Of a stretch of 64,000 nucleotides of DNA, positions 1-13,697 are shown piece by piece (positions within the stretch are counted from its first letter, which is position 1; each line of letters begins with the position of its first letter). The notes beneath the pieces were generated by a model. That model saw only the letters and a program-made list of their open reading frames with translations. It searched no databases and was not told the origin of the DNA. The DNA is from Sepiola atlantica. Taxonomy: Eukaryota > Mollusca > Cephalopoda > Sepiida > Sepiolidae. A program made the position numbers and the translations under genes. The stretch is taken from positions 151,351,882 to 151,415,881 of the forward strand of contig OY744517.1 of assembly GCA_963556195.1 (NCBI GenBank), in the 5' to 3' direction.

Positions 1-89
1 TAACACATAGGTACACCAAAAATTCAAATAGGTTCAATTTCAGTGAAATGTATACTTTATTTAATACATATTAAATAAGGACGATTTAC

Positions 90-162
<73 letters not shown>

Positions 163-565
163 AGTTGGTTGAAGATCTTCGTGAAAAGTATTATACTTAT
201 ATTTTTTGTGAAATCTTAACAATCGGTTTTAGCAAAAGTTCACTTCCTTTGGATTAATTTTAAATGTTTTAGTGGACATAATATAGGCACGATATCCAAT
301 TCGAAATAAGCAGTATGTCCAGCTGGTGAATGTCCACCGATTAGACGTCCGATGAAGAATGATTTAAAGATGGAAAAAGGGATTTCGTGGAAACAGCGTT
401 AAAAATCTTCAAAATGAAGTACATCAAATAGAAATATATTTAGTTCAACCGAAGATGGGAAGCACTTATTCGGATGTAATTTTGAGAATACGTATTATTT
501 TAAAAGTACTTCTGTGGATCGAGAATGAAAATGTTTTTTTAGAAATTGAGAGTTCATATTTTGAT
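1..565. other. AT-rich unique sequence
   Basis: Apart from the microsatellite at 92-159 I see no gene, RNA or repeat. Confidence 0.5.
92..159. repeat. (TA)n(GA)n microsatellite
   Basis: About 16 TA units followed by about 18 GA units. Confidence 0.95.
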
Positions 566-823
566 GACCTTTTTACACGTACACTCTTACTTTCCATTAC
601 TTTATATTGTTTTTTATTTAATTTTTTAATTTTTAACTCTGACTATTAAACTGCTAACTTATCCATCTATGTAATTCCTCTGATGATAATATTTTAATCT
701 TTGAAAAGCCTGGCTTAAGGAAAGAAAAATAAACATCTGTTCATCGAGTACAACTTGCATTAAACACTTGAAGATGATATATATTTGGCGTACGTACATC
801 TTTATCTCTCTTTCTTCATTTAT

Positions 824-830
<7 letters not shown>
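565..830 (+). repeat. Dispersed repeat A, copy 1
   Basis: Shares with 13464-13700 the strings CTCTTAC, CCATTACTTTATATT and ACTTATCCATCTATGTAATTCC, then CTCTGATGAT, CTTGCATT and a (TA)n end. Divergence is substantial. Confidence 0.7.
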
Positions 831-897
<67 letters not shown>

Positions 898-898
898 G
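826..898. repeat. (TA)n microsatellite
   Basis: Long pure TA run. The overlapping 60-codon frame is Tyr-Ile repeat translation. Confidence 0.95.
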
Positions 899-899
899 T

Positions 900-2007
<1,108 letters not shown>

Positions 2008-2009
2008 TG

Positions 2010-4985
2010 TTTCTCTCTTTCCCTCTCCCTGTCTCTGTGCTTATAAACAATTTAATGCAATAAAGAAATAAAATAATTAAAAAGTTTGGAACAGTCTATT
2101 ATACCGAAAAGGTGATAACATAACAAGTGAATTATTTAACTCGTTGTTGAATAGGGAAGAAAGTAAACGATATAAAGAAAAGATAAAGACTGTGGAGATA
2201 GAGCAAGTAAAAAGCGACGGATTTGTGAGTTTGTCTTTCTAATTTTTATATTATTCTGGCTTTGAAAATAATTTTGTCCGAATCTAACAATCCAATCCAA
2301 GCTGAAGGGCTGACTTAAATGACCCAAAAAAGGTTGATATTCCGGGAAATGAGCAAACCAATCGAAACTCCACCGAACTAGTGAGTTCAGGCACCCAGGG
2401 TTTCTATATAAAGGAGTACACAACTTTATCAACTGTACTATGGTGGGGATTCATCTTGGCATGCCTTTCTTTGTGTGATAAGAATGATGTTCTTTGGGCT
2501 GAAACGACTCTACGAGCTTGGTCTGGTGTTACTTTTACCATAAAACCCTCGCCACAAACAATTGAGAGGCGAAGTGGATTCCTTTTCTTCCTTTTCTACG
2601 TATTAGTTTAACTTACATAGACTGTGAAGATCTCAGATCCTATAAATAAAAAGAGAAATGAATACGCTTTCAAAACTGCAAACAGAACCATTTAAACGTT
2701 CAGCCTATCTAAATAATAACGATGAAGCAATCAGTTGATATCCAATACGAATAGGCGAACGTTAATCACGTCATACGTGACTTGTTTCGTAAAGTATTAA
2801 ATGTCAATTGACCACACAGGGCAGATTTATATAGTCTGCCAACAAGACGCCAACCGACATCACAACGTAATCGAAACTGGGTATGTATTCGCTTCGGTGT
2901 GAGAGAAAAGATGGCATAAGGTCGAATTCAGTATGGGGGAAGGGGTGGTGTTAACGTCTCACTTGGAAAAATAACCTCGTCGTTTTATGATGAATACAGG
3001 AAAGATTGATTCATTGCTGCGTATTACTCAGCTGTAAATGATTTTCGAAGTTCGAGTCCATTGTTACGTCGGAATATAAGGTAAGATTTGACTCGATAGC
3101 CTTGTAACGTTACGGCACTAATACACATTTTCTAGCGTTTCATGGGCAATTTTTTCAAACCCACCAGATTACCCGTTTTTTACATGTTGTCAGAAAAATA
3201 TTATATTTTTTTGTTGTATTGTATTTAGTCGCCTTACTTACACCAAACGCATGTGCCGTGGTTTTTCGTCTTCATCGGCTATGTCGGCATTCTAGTGTAG
3301 TCTGTGACTGGCAGCGCCAAGGCATAGCTCACACTTTACACCCATAAGAAACAACGCAGACCCAGATATAGACATTGTATGAACTCGTATTTTTGAACAC
3401 GAGTGTGCGTGTGTGTGTGTTGTTAAGGTCCCATCGCTAGCGTCTACGTCTGAGCTAAAACTCTCGTCTGTCAAATTCAGGAACTCAGCTAAGACTAACT
3501 CCGCCATAGACCCTTCTCCTCTGGGCTCTGTCGCTGACATGACCCTCGAGGTCATTTCCTTTCGAGTGTCGTTGCCGATGTATCTCAACCGCTAGTTTTC
3601 CCCGAATATATCTACTTTCGAACGGTTATCCTAGATGTACGTGTATTTCTTAGTAACCATCGGAACTGTCTGCATCTGCTTGTTCTTCATATAACTTGAA
3701 CCGGAAACTAGGTACTTCTTTCCGAATTCTCTATGTTCACCTCTCAGCCGGTTATTAATGCTTACTGTCCATAGCGTCACTTCATGTGTGTAGCAAATTG
3801 GGGCAGTTACGTTCTTATTGCCATTTTATTCTTCAGCTAATATATCCCGGTAGTCTTGGTTGTTGGGCAGGGTCAGTCTATAGTATCACCTACATTCAAT
3901 ATTGCTCGAAATCGTAGGTTGAACTAACTAAACAGGAAATGTAGGTAACTTCTTTGGTTGTGATTGGTTTGGCCATGACCCATTTGGAATTGAATTGGTT
4001 GTTCCAAACATATTTTAAATAACTAAACATAATTTGAGAGTGTATAATGTCTAGCGGGTTACTTCAACTAGACGAAACACTTAATAATAGGAAATAGAGC
4101 CTCCGATAGTACGGATTATAATAGAATAAAAAGTTACAATAATCGTCTTGTAAATAAATACACCAGTCTTCTGGGGAAAATGTCAGAGACTAGCTTCATA
4201 TCTGATACTGGAAAATTAACAATAAAACCTATCGTCGTAATTAAAGAATATAAATGTTAACGTGATCTTCCCTATTCCATCACTGAATGGAATCTTCCTG
4301 CCTCTATTTCTAGAGTCAACTGGAACAATCAGCAACAGCGCAAAGTATGGAAGTCACCTCCGGCAATCCATTACTTTTGTACTTTCTGTTAATACAATGT
4401 CTTGTTAATTAGCTTCAGTTTGTGTTATTTTCTTTCGGCCCTTTACAATCACCACAATACAAATGTGAGCTAATTGTTTACTGTAATTAGGTGGTAGCTA
4501 AGCGATCTTATTTCTACATGTTTTCCCAGTCTTTATTAGTAATAACAAGAAGTGATACCCACTTAATCAGAGAAATGATGCTGAAACTATTTTCTGCCGA
4601 CAGACAGTAAAAATAACATGTATCCACTGCATTCAGGCTAGGATAAAGTGTAATATCTGTTCTGTCTCAAAGGGCAACGCTCGTACCCATTACCACCTTC
4701 TTTTCGAGACAGCGAGGACCTACGCTCTCATTCGTTTCCTCGTGTATGGCGTGTCGTATGATTCTTCCTAATTTGTAAGAGAATGCCGACAGCTTGATCA
4801 GAAATATATTCTACTAGCACAAAATGAATATTAAACTCCGAGTTAGTCACGTTTGGCCATCGGCAATATGTAGCGGTCGACTTGTTCAACATGGTATTAC
4901 TCATGCTGAGTATTCTCCAAGTACCTGAATAAAGCAATTGTTTTACTCAATGTAAGGGTACTTTGTACATTTCAAGACCTACGAC
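2010..4985. other. Unique sequence without recognised gene
   Basis: Frames of 60-98 codons on both strands at 3292-3595 overlap each other and match no known family. CTATATAAAGGAG at ~2404 looks like a TATA box but has no supporting gene. AAGTTCGAGTCC at ~3049 resembles a lone B-box. Confidence 0.4.
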
Positions 4986-4986
4986 G

Positions 4987-5031
4987 CATATATATATATA
5001 TATATATACATATATATACATATATATATAC

Positions 5032-5112
<81 letters not shown>

Positions 5113-5141
5113 CATATACATATATATATGTATATATATAC

Positions 5142-5203
<62 letters not shown>
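4987..5203. repeat. TA-rich satellite with TATATACA interruptions
   Basis: TA units interrupted every 8-14 bp by CATA or GTATA, abutting the 448-bp fold-back element. Confidence 0.9.
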
Positions 5204-5206
<3 letters not shown>

Positions 5207-5651
5207 GAAACAGTTTTCATGGTAAACAACTGACGATCCCTTATATATAAAAACATATATAAAAATATATTTATATTAGAGTATATTCTTGGAAGTAAAC
5301 TAAAATAGTGATTGCAGTAAATTGATTGACTTACTAGACTAAAATCTTTCAACAAATTTTTTTTTTTTTTTTTTTTTTTTTCTTCCCAGTTTTGAAGGTT
5401 AAAAGAACTTCCGAGACTATATATATATATATATATATATAGTCTCGGAAGTTTCTCAACCATTAAAACTATATAAAAAAAAAATAAAAAAATTTAAAAA
5501 ATAAAAAAAAACAAAAAAACTTATAGTCTCAAGTCTTCCAGTGGAAAATCACTCATGTAAGTCAATTTATTTTTTACAGTTATTATATTAGTTAGTTTCT
5601 AACACTATTTTAAGGGATCATCAGTTGTTTACCATGAAAAACTGTTTCGGG
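5204..5651. mobile_element. 448-bp fold-back element with a (TA)n loop
   Basis: The arms 5204-5418 and 5441-5651 are inverted copies at several levels. The outer end CCCGAAACAGTTTTCATGG is mirrored near 5633-5651, a middle block around 5300-5345 is mirrored near 5550-5600, a poly-T tract pairs with a poly-A tract, and the inner AACTTCCGAGACTA pairs with TAGTCTCGGAAGTT. A 22-bp (TA)n forms the loop. It sits between two long TA-rich satellites. TA target preference suggests a Tc1/mariner-type or foldback MITE, by inference. Confidence 0.75.
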
Positions 5652-5658
5652 AATTTAA

Positions 5659-5729
5659 TATATATGTATATATATACGTATATGTACATATATATATATA
5701 CATATATATATATACATATATATATATAC

Positions 5730-5760
<31 letters not shown>

Positions 5761-5825
5761 CATATATATATACATATATATATACATATATATATACATA
5801 TATATATATATATACATATATATAC

Positions 5826-5860
<35 letters not shown>

Positions 5861-5869
5861 CATATATAG

Positions 5870-5899
<30 letters not shown>
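5659..5899. repeat. TA-rich satellite with TATATACA interruptions
   Basis: Same texture as 4987-5203, on the other side of the fold-back element. Confidence 0.9.
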
Positions 5900-5902
<3 letters not shown>

Positions 5903-6229
5903 TTGAACAGTTAGAAAATTAGATTAGTCAAAACGTGGGAAAAGGGAATTAATAAAGTGACAACTAGATGAGAAATGACGCCATCGACAAATAGATAACC
6001 GTATTGCTAAATAATGAGAATCCGACGAGGAAGCGAGTCGTGAAGATGTTTGAAGATGAGTTGTTAAAAAAATACGTAAAAGTCCTTCGTTTCTCTTTCT
6101 TAACTTTTTTGGCTTGTATAAAACCGAATAGAAAACCAAACTGTCCCGTTAATAATCATTTCAGTGTTGGTTTTATTAATTTCGAATCAAATATTTTGTC
6201 TCGTTCATGTATTCAATAATAATTCAAAG

Positions 6230-6700
6230 TGTCAGCTCAACACTACTTGTACAACCTGCATCTCCTCGCTGACATCACACCTTCAAATGTGAGACGAGAA
6301 GTTGCCAGATTATCGCAAAACGTTATATCCTTCACGGATGTAACCCACCAACGCCACAACTAAGAAAAGAAGCTTCGTTAAACTTATCCAGCCCCTAACA
6401 ATATCTCAGGAAGAAACCAAAGTTCAGCAATGGACAGACTGAAAAGCTAGAGGATGAACTCCTATCGGCATGGGGAGTATACCCTTTGAAATCTTAACCT
6501 CAACCCAGAAGAAAGTGAGCTAACATTCTCAACGACCTAAAAACGGTAAGAGGTCGATTAAAATCCTGCTATGGCCAGATAAAGTTACAAAACAAACCAA
6601 GCATCTGCGAATGTAGAAGAGAGCATTATACGATGCATTACAGTTTTCTCAGTCGTCTACGATCCAACTAGTGCAACTTTAACTATCATGGATAGTTCAA
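6230..6700 (+). pseudogene. Decayed non-LTR retrotransposon ORF2 C-terminus
   Basis: Translated in pieces, this region gives LHLLADITPSNVRREVARL, then VRGRLKSCYGQIKLQNKPS, then ICECRREHYTMHYSFLSRL. The pattern (R.GR, then CxC, then H) matches the end of many LINE ORF2 proteins, where a short zinc-knuckle-like C.C....T..H follows the reverse transcriptase. Frame changes and stops break it up. No upstream reverse transcriptase is recognisable here. Confidence 0.45.
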
Positions 6701-7259
6701 TAATAATGCAAAGTAAAAAGGAAACATTTGTATAATCACATGTTTCGAAGACATGCAACGAAGATGAAGCTTAACACGCCCAGGAGCAAAAGGTCAAGTT
6801 TACAGAATCTATCCATAGCGACATTAGATTAGTGGTTTCTAAATATTTTCAAAGCCGTCATTCACTCAACTTCCAGATAGATTCCTTTAGCCTGAAAATA
6901 ACAATTCAATAAACCATTATAGTTCTTTTCGCAATTATCCACACATGTATTGTTTGTTCGTTTCAAATTAAAAACAATATTAAACGCTAAATATGTATTA
7001 AAAATTATTATTAATTTTAATTAACCAATTTATTTAGTTTTGAAAATTACTTCTAAAAGGATGGGTGTACTTGGTGTATGGATATTAGTTCACCAACACA
7101 AAAAGTCAGTAATTCTAAGTGTGTCCTTTTGGTTGGGGAAAAATCAAGTTTACTGAATTGAAGTCCAGATATGATGTTTGGAAAGCAATAAAACATATAT
7201 TCACTTTGTTCCATATATATTATATACAATCGGAAATGTATTCGTAACTAAAGGTCTTA

Positions 7260-7574
7260 TTATAGTTTATTGATCTTTGACCTCAGCACATTATCCTTTT
7301 GGATTACAAGTAATTTTTTGTCTGCTTTTCCTCGGTCTTTACTGTTAACATATAAACATGGATTGATTACCCAGTTTGGTAGTTTAAGCAATACAAGATC
7401 CTCAAATATTTCAGACATGTTTGCTTGCAACTCTTCCAGATGAGCATGATACAACTGAAGGTTATAATACGATATTCTGCTCGCTTCATCCAATTCAGAA
7501 AATGTGCTTGGAAACTTCTTCCTGGTAAGGTGAACTGAAAGTTGAACTCTGTTGCGGCAAAAAGGTTTCACAAT
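7260..7574 (-). pseudogene. hAT-family transposase C-terminal remnant (ZBED5/SCAND3-like)
   Basis: A minus-strand open frame of 103 residues contains HLEELQANMSEIFEDL followed by LKLPNWVINPCL. I recognise this as the C-terminal dimerisation region of domesticated or mobile hAT proteins of the ZBED5/SCAND3 group, where an 'EELQ...FEDL...P.WVINPF' string is usual. The rest of the transposase (BED finger, catalytic core) is missing: upstream on this strand the frame runs into stops. Only the tail of the family's several-hundred-residue protein remains, so this is a decayed fragment, not a gene. The match is from memory of the family pattern. Confidence 0.65.
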
Positions 7575-7599
7575 GTTTCGCTAATGTTTTCAGCCATTT

Positions 7600-8170
7600 C
7601 ATCTACTCTGTATTAGTCGAGTTATGACTGATGGGTGGGCTTGTATAGCTTGGTCAGGGGTACTTATGTACAAGTGAAGCATTATTCTTACAGACAGTAG
7701 AATCCCCTGTCTAATCGTTAGAAGCTTCACAAATCAAGCAATCAGCAAATATATGTTGTATGAAGCACGTACACCGTCAGTGATTTGTGAAGTCATCGCA
7801 AACATATTTATAAGTTGTTTTTTTTTGCGTCTGGTACTTTTCTCGAAGTGACTGAAGGTATGCTATACTTTGTTATGCTTTACAAGAGTGAATTCTTGTC
7901 AAATGTTCAAACATCTGGAAAGTGTCATGGTTCCGTTTATAAACATATTCTCATACAGCAGACAAATACGGTGTGTATATCCGTGGAAAGATCCATGAGT
8001 GTGTTCATAAAAGAGTATGAACATGTCTACATAAGGATGTTCCTGCCAGGCTGACTCAAGGTTGTATGTGGTGGTCTCGGGCGGCAAGACAAAGTGTTAA
8101 AAGAAGGGCAAAATGGAACATTCTATTTCACTCAAACTTCTTATAGAAAACTCTGGGATACAAAAATAAT
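7600..8170. other. Unique sequence
   Basis: Overlapping 60-80-codon frames on both strands near 7815-8087 are unsupported. Nothing else seen. Confidence 0.4.
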
Positions 8171-8175
8171 ATATT

Positions 8176-8177
8176 AT

Positions 8178-8240
<63 letters not shown>
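8176..8240. repeat. (TA)n microsatellite
   Basis: Pure TA run of ~32 units. Confidence 0.95.
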
Positions 8241-8241
<1 letters not shown>

Positions 8242-8725
8242 CAGCACATCCTGATCGCAGCAAGAGTTACAGTTTCGAAATAACCTGCTTAGAACAGTAA
8301 GGCACAAGTAAAAAAAATAAAAATTCAAAGCTTTAGGTGTTCTTTCATTAATAGACTTACATTGTCATATATTTAGTATATTTATACATTCTGAACATTA
8401 GAAAATTCAAATAAACCTGCAGTTGTTACAAATCTGCGACAAACTTTGAAGCATGTAGGCATTTATTTATTGGCCTTGATACTTATTCCAAGTTTACTTA
8501 CTACGTGGTGTATATTGAGTCAAGCAAACGTTCCCAGTTTTGACTACGAAACAGAGCCATTCATTCGTATTTAATTCTAACGTCACTTTGATAACGTACC
8601 AATGATATACGAGTTTTTATTTAAATGCTTAGTCGTTTACATATGTACTGTCATTCAGGATTTGTAAAAGAAAACGAGCTATATGTTGTTTAAATGGTCA
8701 TAATACTGCATTGTCACACAATCTG

Positions 8726-9035
8726 ATTGCTTTCTCAGCCTTTTGGCTAAGATCAAAGTGTAGTATCTGTTCCGATGGATACTGCACCCCATACTGGTAT
8801 TGTCTGGATCTTCGGGTCTGGCTTTACGCCGGTCAATGGGTCTGTCCTGTGCAGTTCTGGGAAGTGGCGCTCCCAGGCTTTGCCTCCCCTCTTTGGGGAG
8901 GATTGAGTTTAGTGCTTAATGTCTGAGGCACTCTGCCCAGGCAATTTTTTAAAAGCCCCTAGCACTCCTCCTCTGGAGTGCATTCCCACTTTCCGACCTT
9001 GTGTCACATTCTACTGTGTGGGACGTAGATAAATA
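8726..9035 (+). mobile_element. U2-snRNA-headed SINE-like repeat, copy 1
   Basis: The first ~50 bases follow the U2 snRNA 5' end closely, including CTTTTGGCTAAGATCA and the branch-point-recognition segment GTGTAGTATCTGTTC. After that the sequence leaves U2 completely. The body has a 7-bp hairpin (CCTCCCC/GGGGAGG, 8883-8901), an Sm-like run AATTTTTTA (8943-8951) and a second 7-bp hairpin (GCACTCC/GGAGTGC, 8962-8981). The 3' end is GTAGATAAATA. The whole unit recurs at 20353-20654 on the minus strand, where a 16-bp target duplication shows it is mobile. SINEs with snRNA heads are known from crocodilians (SINEU). No clear duplication was found around this copy. Confidence 0.75.
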
Positions 9036-9039
9036 GGGC

Positions 9040-9800
9040 TTTTGTGTCAAACTCCCGATATGAAAATACCGGCTCTTGGGATGCGTACAGAGATGTTAGG
9101 GAAACAATTTACTTCATGATCATTGGAGAAGAAGAGGCGACGATATAGACGAATACATGAAGGTGTAAGATATTCGATCGGTTGCGAACAAAAATGAAAA
9201 ATACCAAAAAATGCGGTTTGCATCAAAATAAGAATAACAATTTTACATAGCACATATTTTTATGGACACTTGTTTGACATTTTGCTTTCTTTTTCTTTTT
9301 TTCTTTAATCTTACTTCATATGTTTTTTTATTGCTGTTTTTACTTTGTTTATTTTACCTCTTATAGCGAGGAGGCATTTTGTATTTTCAAACAAAGAACA
9401 CTGAATATCATTCCTAGTCTATATAGACATGAAAGAAAATTAGACGGTGCCGCCTTCAAGTTTATTTTAGCAATTATTGTTATCGTCTTCTATCCGTTGA
9501 AATTGCCGTATTTATTTACCTGATTTATGCCGCGTGGTTTCTTTCCTCAGTTGCTTAGTCGGAAATGTACTTTATACGCAATCGAAATAAGATCTATAAT
9601 AGCGAGGTTTGATGAATAAAAGCCACTTTTTGGACTGTCGTTTTTCTTTTTTATGGGCGTTAGGTTTCCATAGAAACGTTTGATCTTTGGCAACGGAAAA
9701 TACGATGCTCAACAAATAAAAAAAAAGGAAAAGGCGACAACTAATCAAGCATTTAACCAGTTATCCGTTTCCGGCATTAGACACGAATGAAAACAAACCC
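9040..9800. other. Unique sequence
   Basis: Small unsupported frames only. Confidence 0.4.
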
Positions 9801-9803
9801 TCG

Positions 9804-9886
9804 ATATATATATATATATATATATGTTATATAAATATTAATATATATATATAGTAATATATATATGTATATATGTATATAAGCAT

Positions 9887-9942
<56 letters not shown>
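9804..9942. repeat. TA-rich microsatellite with an (AC)n segment
   Basis: TA runs with interruptions and a short CACACACACA block. Confidence 0.9.
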
Positions 9943-9945
<3 letters not shown>

Positions 9946-10184
9946 GTTTCTGAATCAAGAATAAAAGCCACGACGCAAAGAATACCATTAATAGCAGGAA
10001 TATAGTAAATGATTCTAATAGTTCAATGATTAGATAGAAAAATAATGATTAATAAAGGGTTGATTGATAGAAAGTAATTAGTGCATATGCTGGTAGAAAG
10101 ATACCCAAATAGATAAATAGAACAACGACTTAATCTAGACATAATATGCGAAAAAAGATTAAAATATAAAGATGTAACGATCGG

Positions 10185-10275
10185 AAGTGACTTGCGTCCG
10201 GCTTATCTAGCCACAGCGAGGAGTCGTGAAACGACGAAACAACTGTATGTGGAGGATTCTATGTATATATATAGA
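10185..10275 (+). mobile_element. SINE 3'-end fragment
   Basis: GAGTCGTGAAACGACGAAAC and TGTATGTGGAGGATTCTA correspond to the 3' part of the SINE at 25490-25672 and likewise run into TA repeats. The tRNA-like head is not clear. Confidence 0.5.
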
Positions 10276-10279
10276 GAGA

Positions 10280-11150
10280 TGTACTAGATAGAAATCTAAT
10301 TATGGTTATTCATTTTTATTACGCTATCTGTCAACCCATTTCATGTTATAAAGCAATTAGGCAGCTAAAAAAAAACACTTTTCAAAATTCTGTTTCCATC
10401 TTTAAAATAATGCCGAAATATCCATAGCTTTTTCATGAAGTTCTTAAAATATATATAACAAAACGTCCCATACAATTAGTTGTGTGTTTAGGTGTGAGTG
10501 CTTTGGTGTTGTATTTGCTTATTGAAAGAAGGCGGTTGCATGTTAATCATACTATCAGCACGAGACGGATTGCTCTAGCAAACAAAAAAAACAGTTCTCC
10601 CCTCTAATTTGGGGAAATTACTTGGGAATAATACCGGGACAAAGAACTTTAGATGAAAATCTATTTAATGATATTAAATAGTACTTGCCTTCAAGTGTTT
10701 CTTTATTTTGTAAAAACGTAATTTATATTTATTTTCCATTATATATTACATTTAGTTTAATTTAGATATCAACTGTTGTTCAACTTAAGGGTCCTTTTAC
10801 AAAATATTCGCATTTAAATATGTATTTTCTTAAAATCATATTTTGATAAATTATTTAATTTCCAACTATGGTTATTCCTATCAAATATTACTTTTATTCC
10901 AGTCTTTCTGAAGGGCACAATGATTGAATATTCCTCCAATTTAAAAAAAAAATCACCACTACGTAAATACGTTGCTGCGAGGAGGTATTTTGATGGTTAT
11001 GAAGTAATACAAACTTTTAAATGTTCATTATCAATTAATTATTTTATACTTAATATTTCAAACATAAAAAAAATCGAGTGAAAATAACGTTGAAAAATAA
11101 ATCTTCAATTTTCCTGGGTAACACTCGTACACTGTTCCGCTAGTACACAT
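10280..11150. other. AT-rich unique sequence
   Basis: No feature recognised. Confidence 0.4.
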
Positions 11151-11153
11151 ACG

Positions 11154-11256
<103 letters not shown>

Positions 11257-11353
11257 TAAAATTTAAAATATAAATTTTGATAATACAATGTTTTACAGTA
11301 GCTCGATAGAATTATATGAGAACTGTAATAAAATTAATTTAGTATTATAGAAC

Positions 11354-11942
11354 CGTGGCCACCGAGAGTTACTACAGGCCGGTTGGCTAGAAAATGACGT
11401 CACTGACTTCCGTGTCAAAACAAGGACCGTAGTAATAACAATAATAAGGCATTTCGATTTCCTCATTCACTAAATAATCCATCAAAATTCAGGAAATCAA
11501 CCAATTTTAATGAAATTTTCAGGATTTATTAATTAATGATCACGGAATATAATAAATGCATTACTTTATTATAAAGCTTGGTGCAAATGTATTATTTCTT
11601 GTAAACAAAAAACACCTTTACTAAAGTTATTCAAAATATCAAAACATGTTGACCATACGATATTGTAAATATTTAAAACAAAGCATTAGAAAACTTTAAA
11701 AATTGCATGTAAAAAAAAGAAAAGAAAAGAACCCGATTCGATCCATCTTGAAACTGATCTTTATCCAATATAAATTTAAAGAAAATAATAATTCACGATC
11801 AAATACTTCAAAAAACTGAATTATGAATTACCATTATTTAAACTTCTAACCCAATCAACCGTAAGTAATTCAGACTTTGAAATTTGTTTAAAAATTATAC
11901 AAAAAAAAGTTCAATGTTAACTGTCTGTTTAATAATGGAATC
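11354..11942 (+). repeat. Left TIR of the 2.0-kb element
   Basis: Pairs with 12756-13354. It includes the blocks GACGTCACTGACTTCCGTG and CATGTTGACCATACGATAT, each present inverted in the other arm. Confidence 0.88.
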
Positions 11943-12029
11943 ACCAACTCCTATCTTGCTATTAAGAGATACGTACGTGCAAAATCAAAGGCCGATCCCC
12001 AAAATGTAAAAACATTTTGACCCTCCCTT

Positions 12030-12195
12030 CACTTAAAAATTCACCAAAATTCAGGAAATCAACCAATATTAATGAAATTTTCAATATTTATTAATAAACA
12101 AGCACAGGAAATATAGTGAAACATTTTTTTTAAATCTTAGTGAAAATATATTATTTTTTTTAAAATAAAATACACCTTTACTAAACGTATATTTT
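12030..12195 (+). repeat. Internal direct copy of a TIR segment inside the 2.0-kb element
   Basis: This resembles 11470-11625 of the left TIR in the same orientation (AAATTCAGGAAATCAACCAA, then AATGAAATTTTCA, then ACACCTTTACTAAA), but is more diverged. An inverted relative lies near 12695-12760. This suggests internal duplication or nesting of a related element. Confidence 0.65.
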
Positions 12196-12755
12196 TATAT
12201 ATATATAAAAAAAATCCATGATTTTTTTAAAATGAAAATAAGATCTGTATATGTTTTAAATATTTTTTAAAAAAAACTATTTCGTATATATTACGGAAAA
12301 TGCCACTACACTCTTGTTAATAAAATCAGTATAACTCGAAGAATTAACGATATTATCATTGAATAAAGCATTGTTTAATTAATATTTTTTGTGAAAATTT
12401 TGATTAAATATGATGTTATTATTTCATTTATTTAATCTACAAAAGTAGAGAAAAGATAAACTATGCTACACTTAAGACATCGAAAAAAAGTAATAAAAAA
12501 AAATGGAACACTACTTTTTTATCAAATAATGAATAAGTAATTCAGACTTGATTTTTTATATAATTAAAACAAAATTCAAACTTACTACACTATATTTAGT
12601 CGGTGTAAACATTATTACGTGTATCCATATTTGCAGTAATTATTTCTCTTTTGGAAATCCAAACATATGCAGTAGGCATTTTAACTTTGTGAATTATGAA
12701 ATGAAATTTTAAAAAGCGCGAAATTATTTTAAAATTGGTTGATTTCCTGAATTTT

Positions 12756-13354
12756 GATTCCATTATTAAACAAACACTTAACATTGAAATTTTTTTTTGT
12801 ATAATTTTTAAACAAATTTCAAAGTCTGAATTACTTACGGTTGATTGGGTTAGAAGTTTAAATAATGGTAATTCATAATTCAGTTTTTTGCAGTATTTGA
12901 TCGTGAATTATTATTTTCTTTAAATTTATATTGAATAAAGATCAATTTCAAGATGAATCGAATCGTGTTCTTTTCTTTTCTTTTTTACATGCAATTTTTA
13001 AAGTTGTCTAATGCTTTGTTTTAAATATTTACAATATCGTATGGTCAACATGTTTTGATATTTTGAATAACTTTAGTAAAGGTGTTTTTTGTTTACAAGA
13101 AATAATACATTTGCACCAAGCTTTATAATAAAGTAATGGATTTATTATATTCCGTGATCATTAATTAATAAATCCTGAAAATTTCATTAAAATTGGTTGA
13201 TTTCCTGAATTTTGATGGATTATTTAGTAAATGGAGAAGTCGAAATGCCTTCTTATTGTTATTACTACGGTCCTTGTTTTGACACGGAAGTCAGTGACGT
13301 CAGAGGGGGGCAGGAAGTTAGTTGCTTGGCCTGTAGTAACTCTCGGTGGCCACG
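12756..13354 (-). repeat. Right TIR of the 2.0-kb element
   Basis: Inverted partner of 11354-11942, ending GGTGGCCACG just before the ATAGAAC duplication copy. Confidence 0.88.
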
Positions 13355-13463
13355 ATAGAACCCCGACCTAATGTAGAGAACAAATCCCCATTATTATGGT
13401 GTCCGTGCTCCTTTCACAGGACATCTGATCAACGGACATTCACCAACTGGGCAGACTCCATAT

Positions 13464-13697
13464 TTTTTTACACGCATACTCTTACTCTCCATTACTTTAT
13501 ATTTTTGCAAATTTTGAATTTTGGCTTTTCCACTGCCAACTTATCCATCTATGTAATTCCTCTGATGATACGATTTTGCTTGGCTTAAAGAAAAAAATAA
13601 AGATGATTGACCGAGTACAGCTTGCATTGAACAATCGAAGTTAACATAGATTTGTCATTCGTAAAGTTGTATCTTTTTTTTTTCATTTATCTTTATA

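Larger units (their letters stand above)
11354..13354. mobile_element. 2,001-bp non-autonomous DNA transposon with ~590-bp TIRs
   Basis: The ends are CGTGGCCACCGAGAG and its reverse complement. The arms 11354-11942 and 12756-13354 pair almost end to end, with a few indels such as the GGGGGG stretch near 13305. ATAGAAC flanks both sides (11347-11353 and 13355-13361), a 7-bp (possibly originally 8-bp) duplication. The unpaired middle is AT-rich with no credible coding frame. Superfamily is unclear: the duplication length leans to hAT, P or Merlin-like elements, but the termini do not match a signature I know. Confidence 0.85.

Noticed and set aside
3292..3595. Overlapping 98- and 60-codon genes
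   Set aside because: Opposite-strand overlap and no recognisable family; at most a relic.
8726..8776. Functional U2 snRNA gene
   Set aside because: Only the first ~50 nt follow U2; the rest, including the U2 Sm region and stem-loops III/IV, is replaced by an unrelated body shared with a mobile copy.
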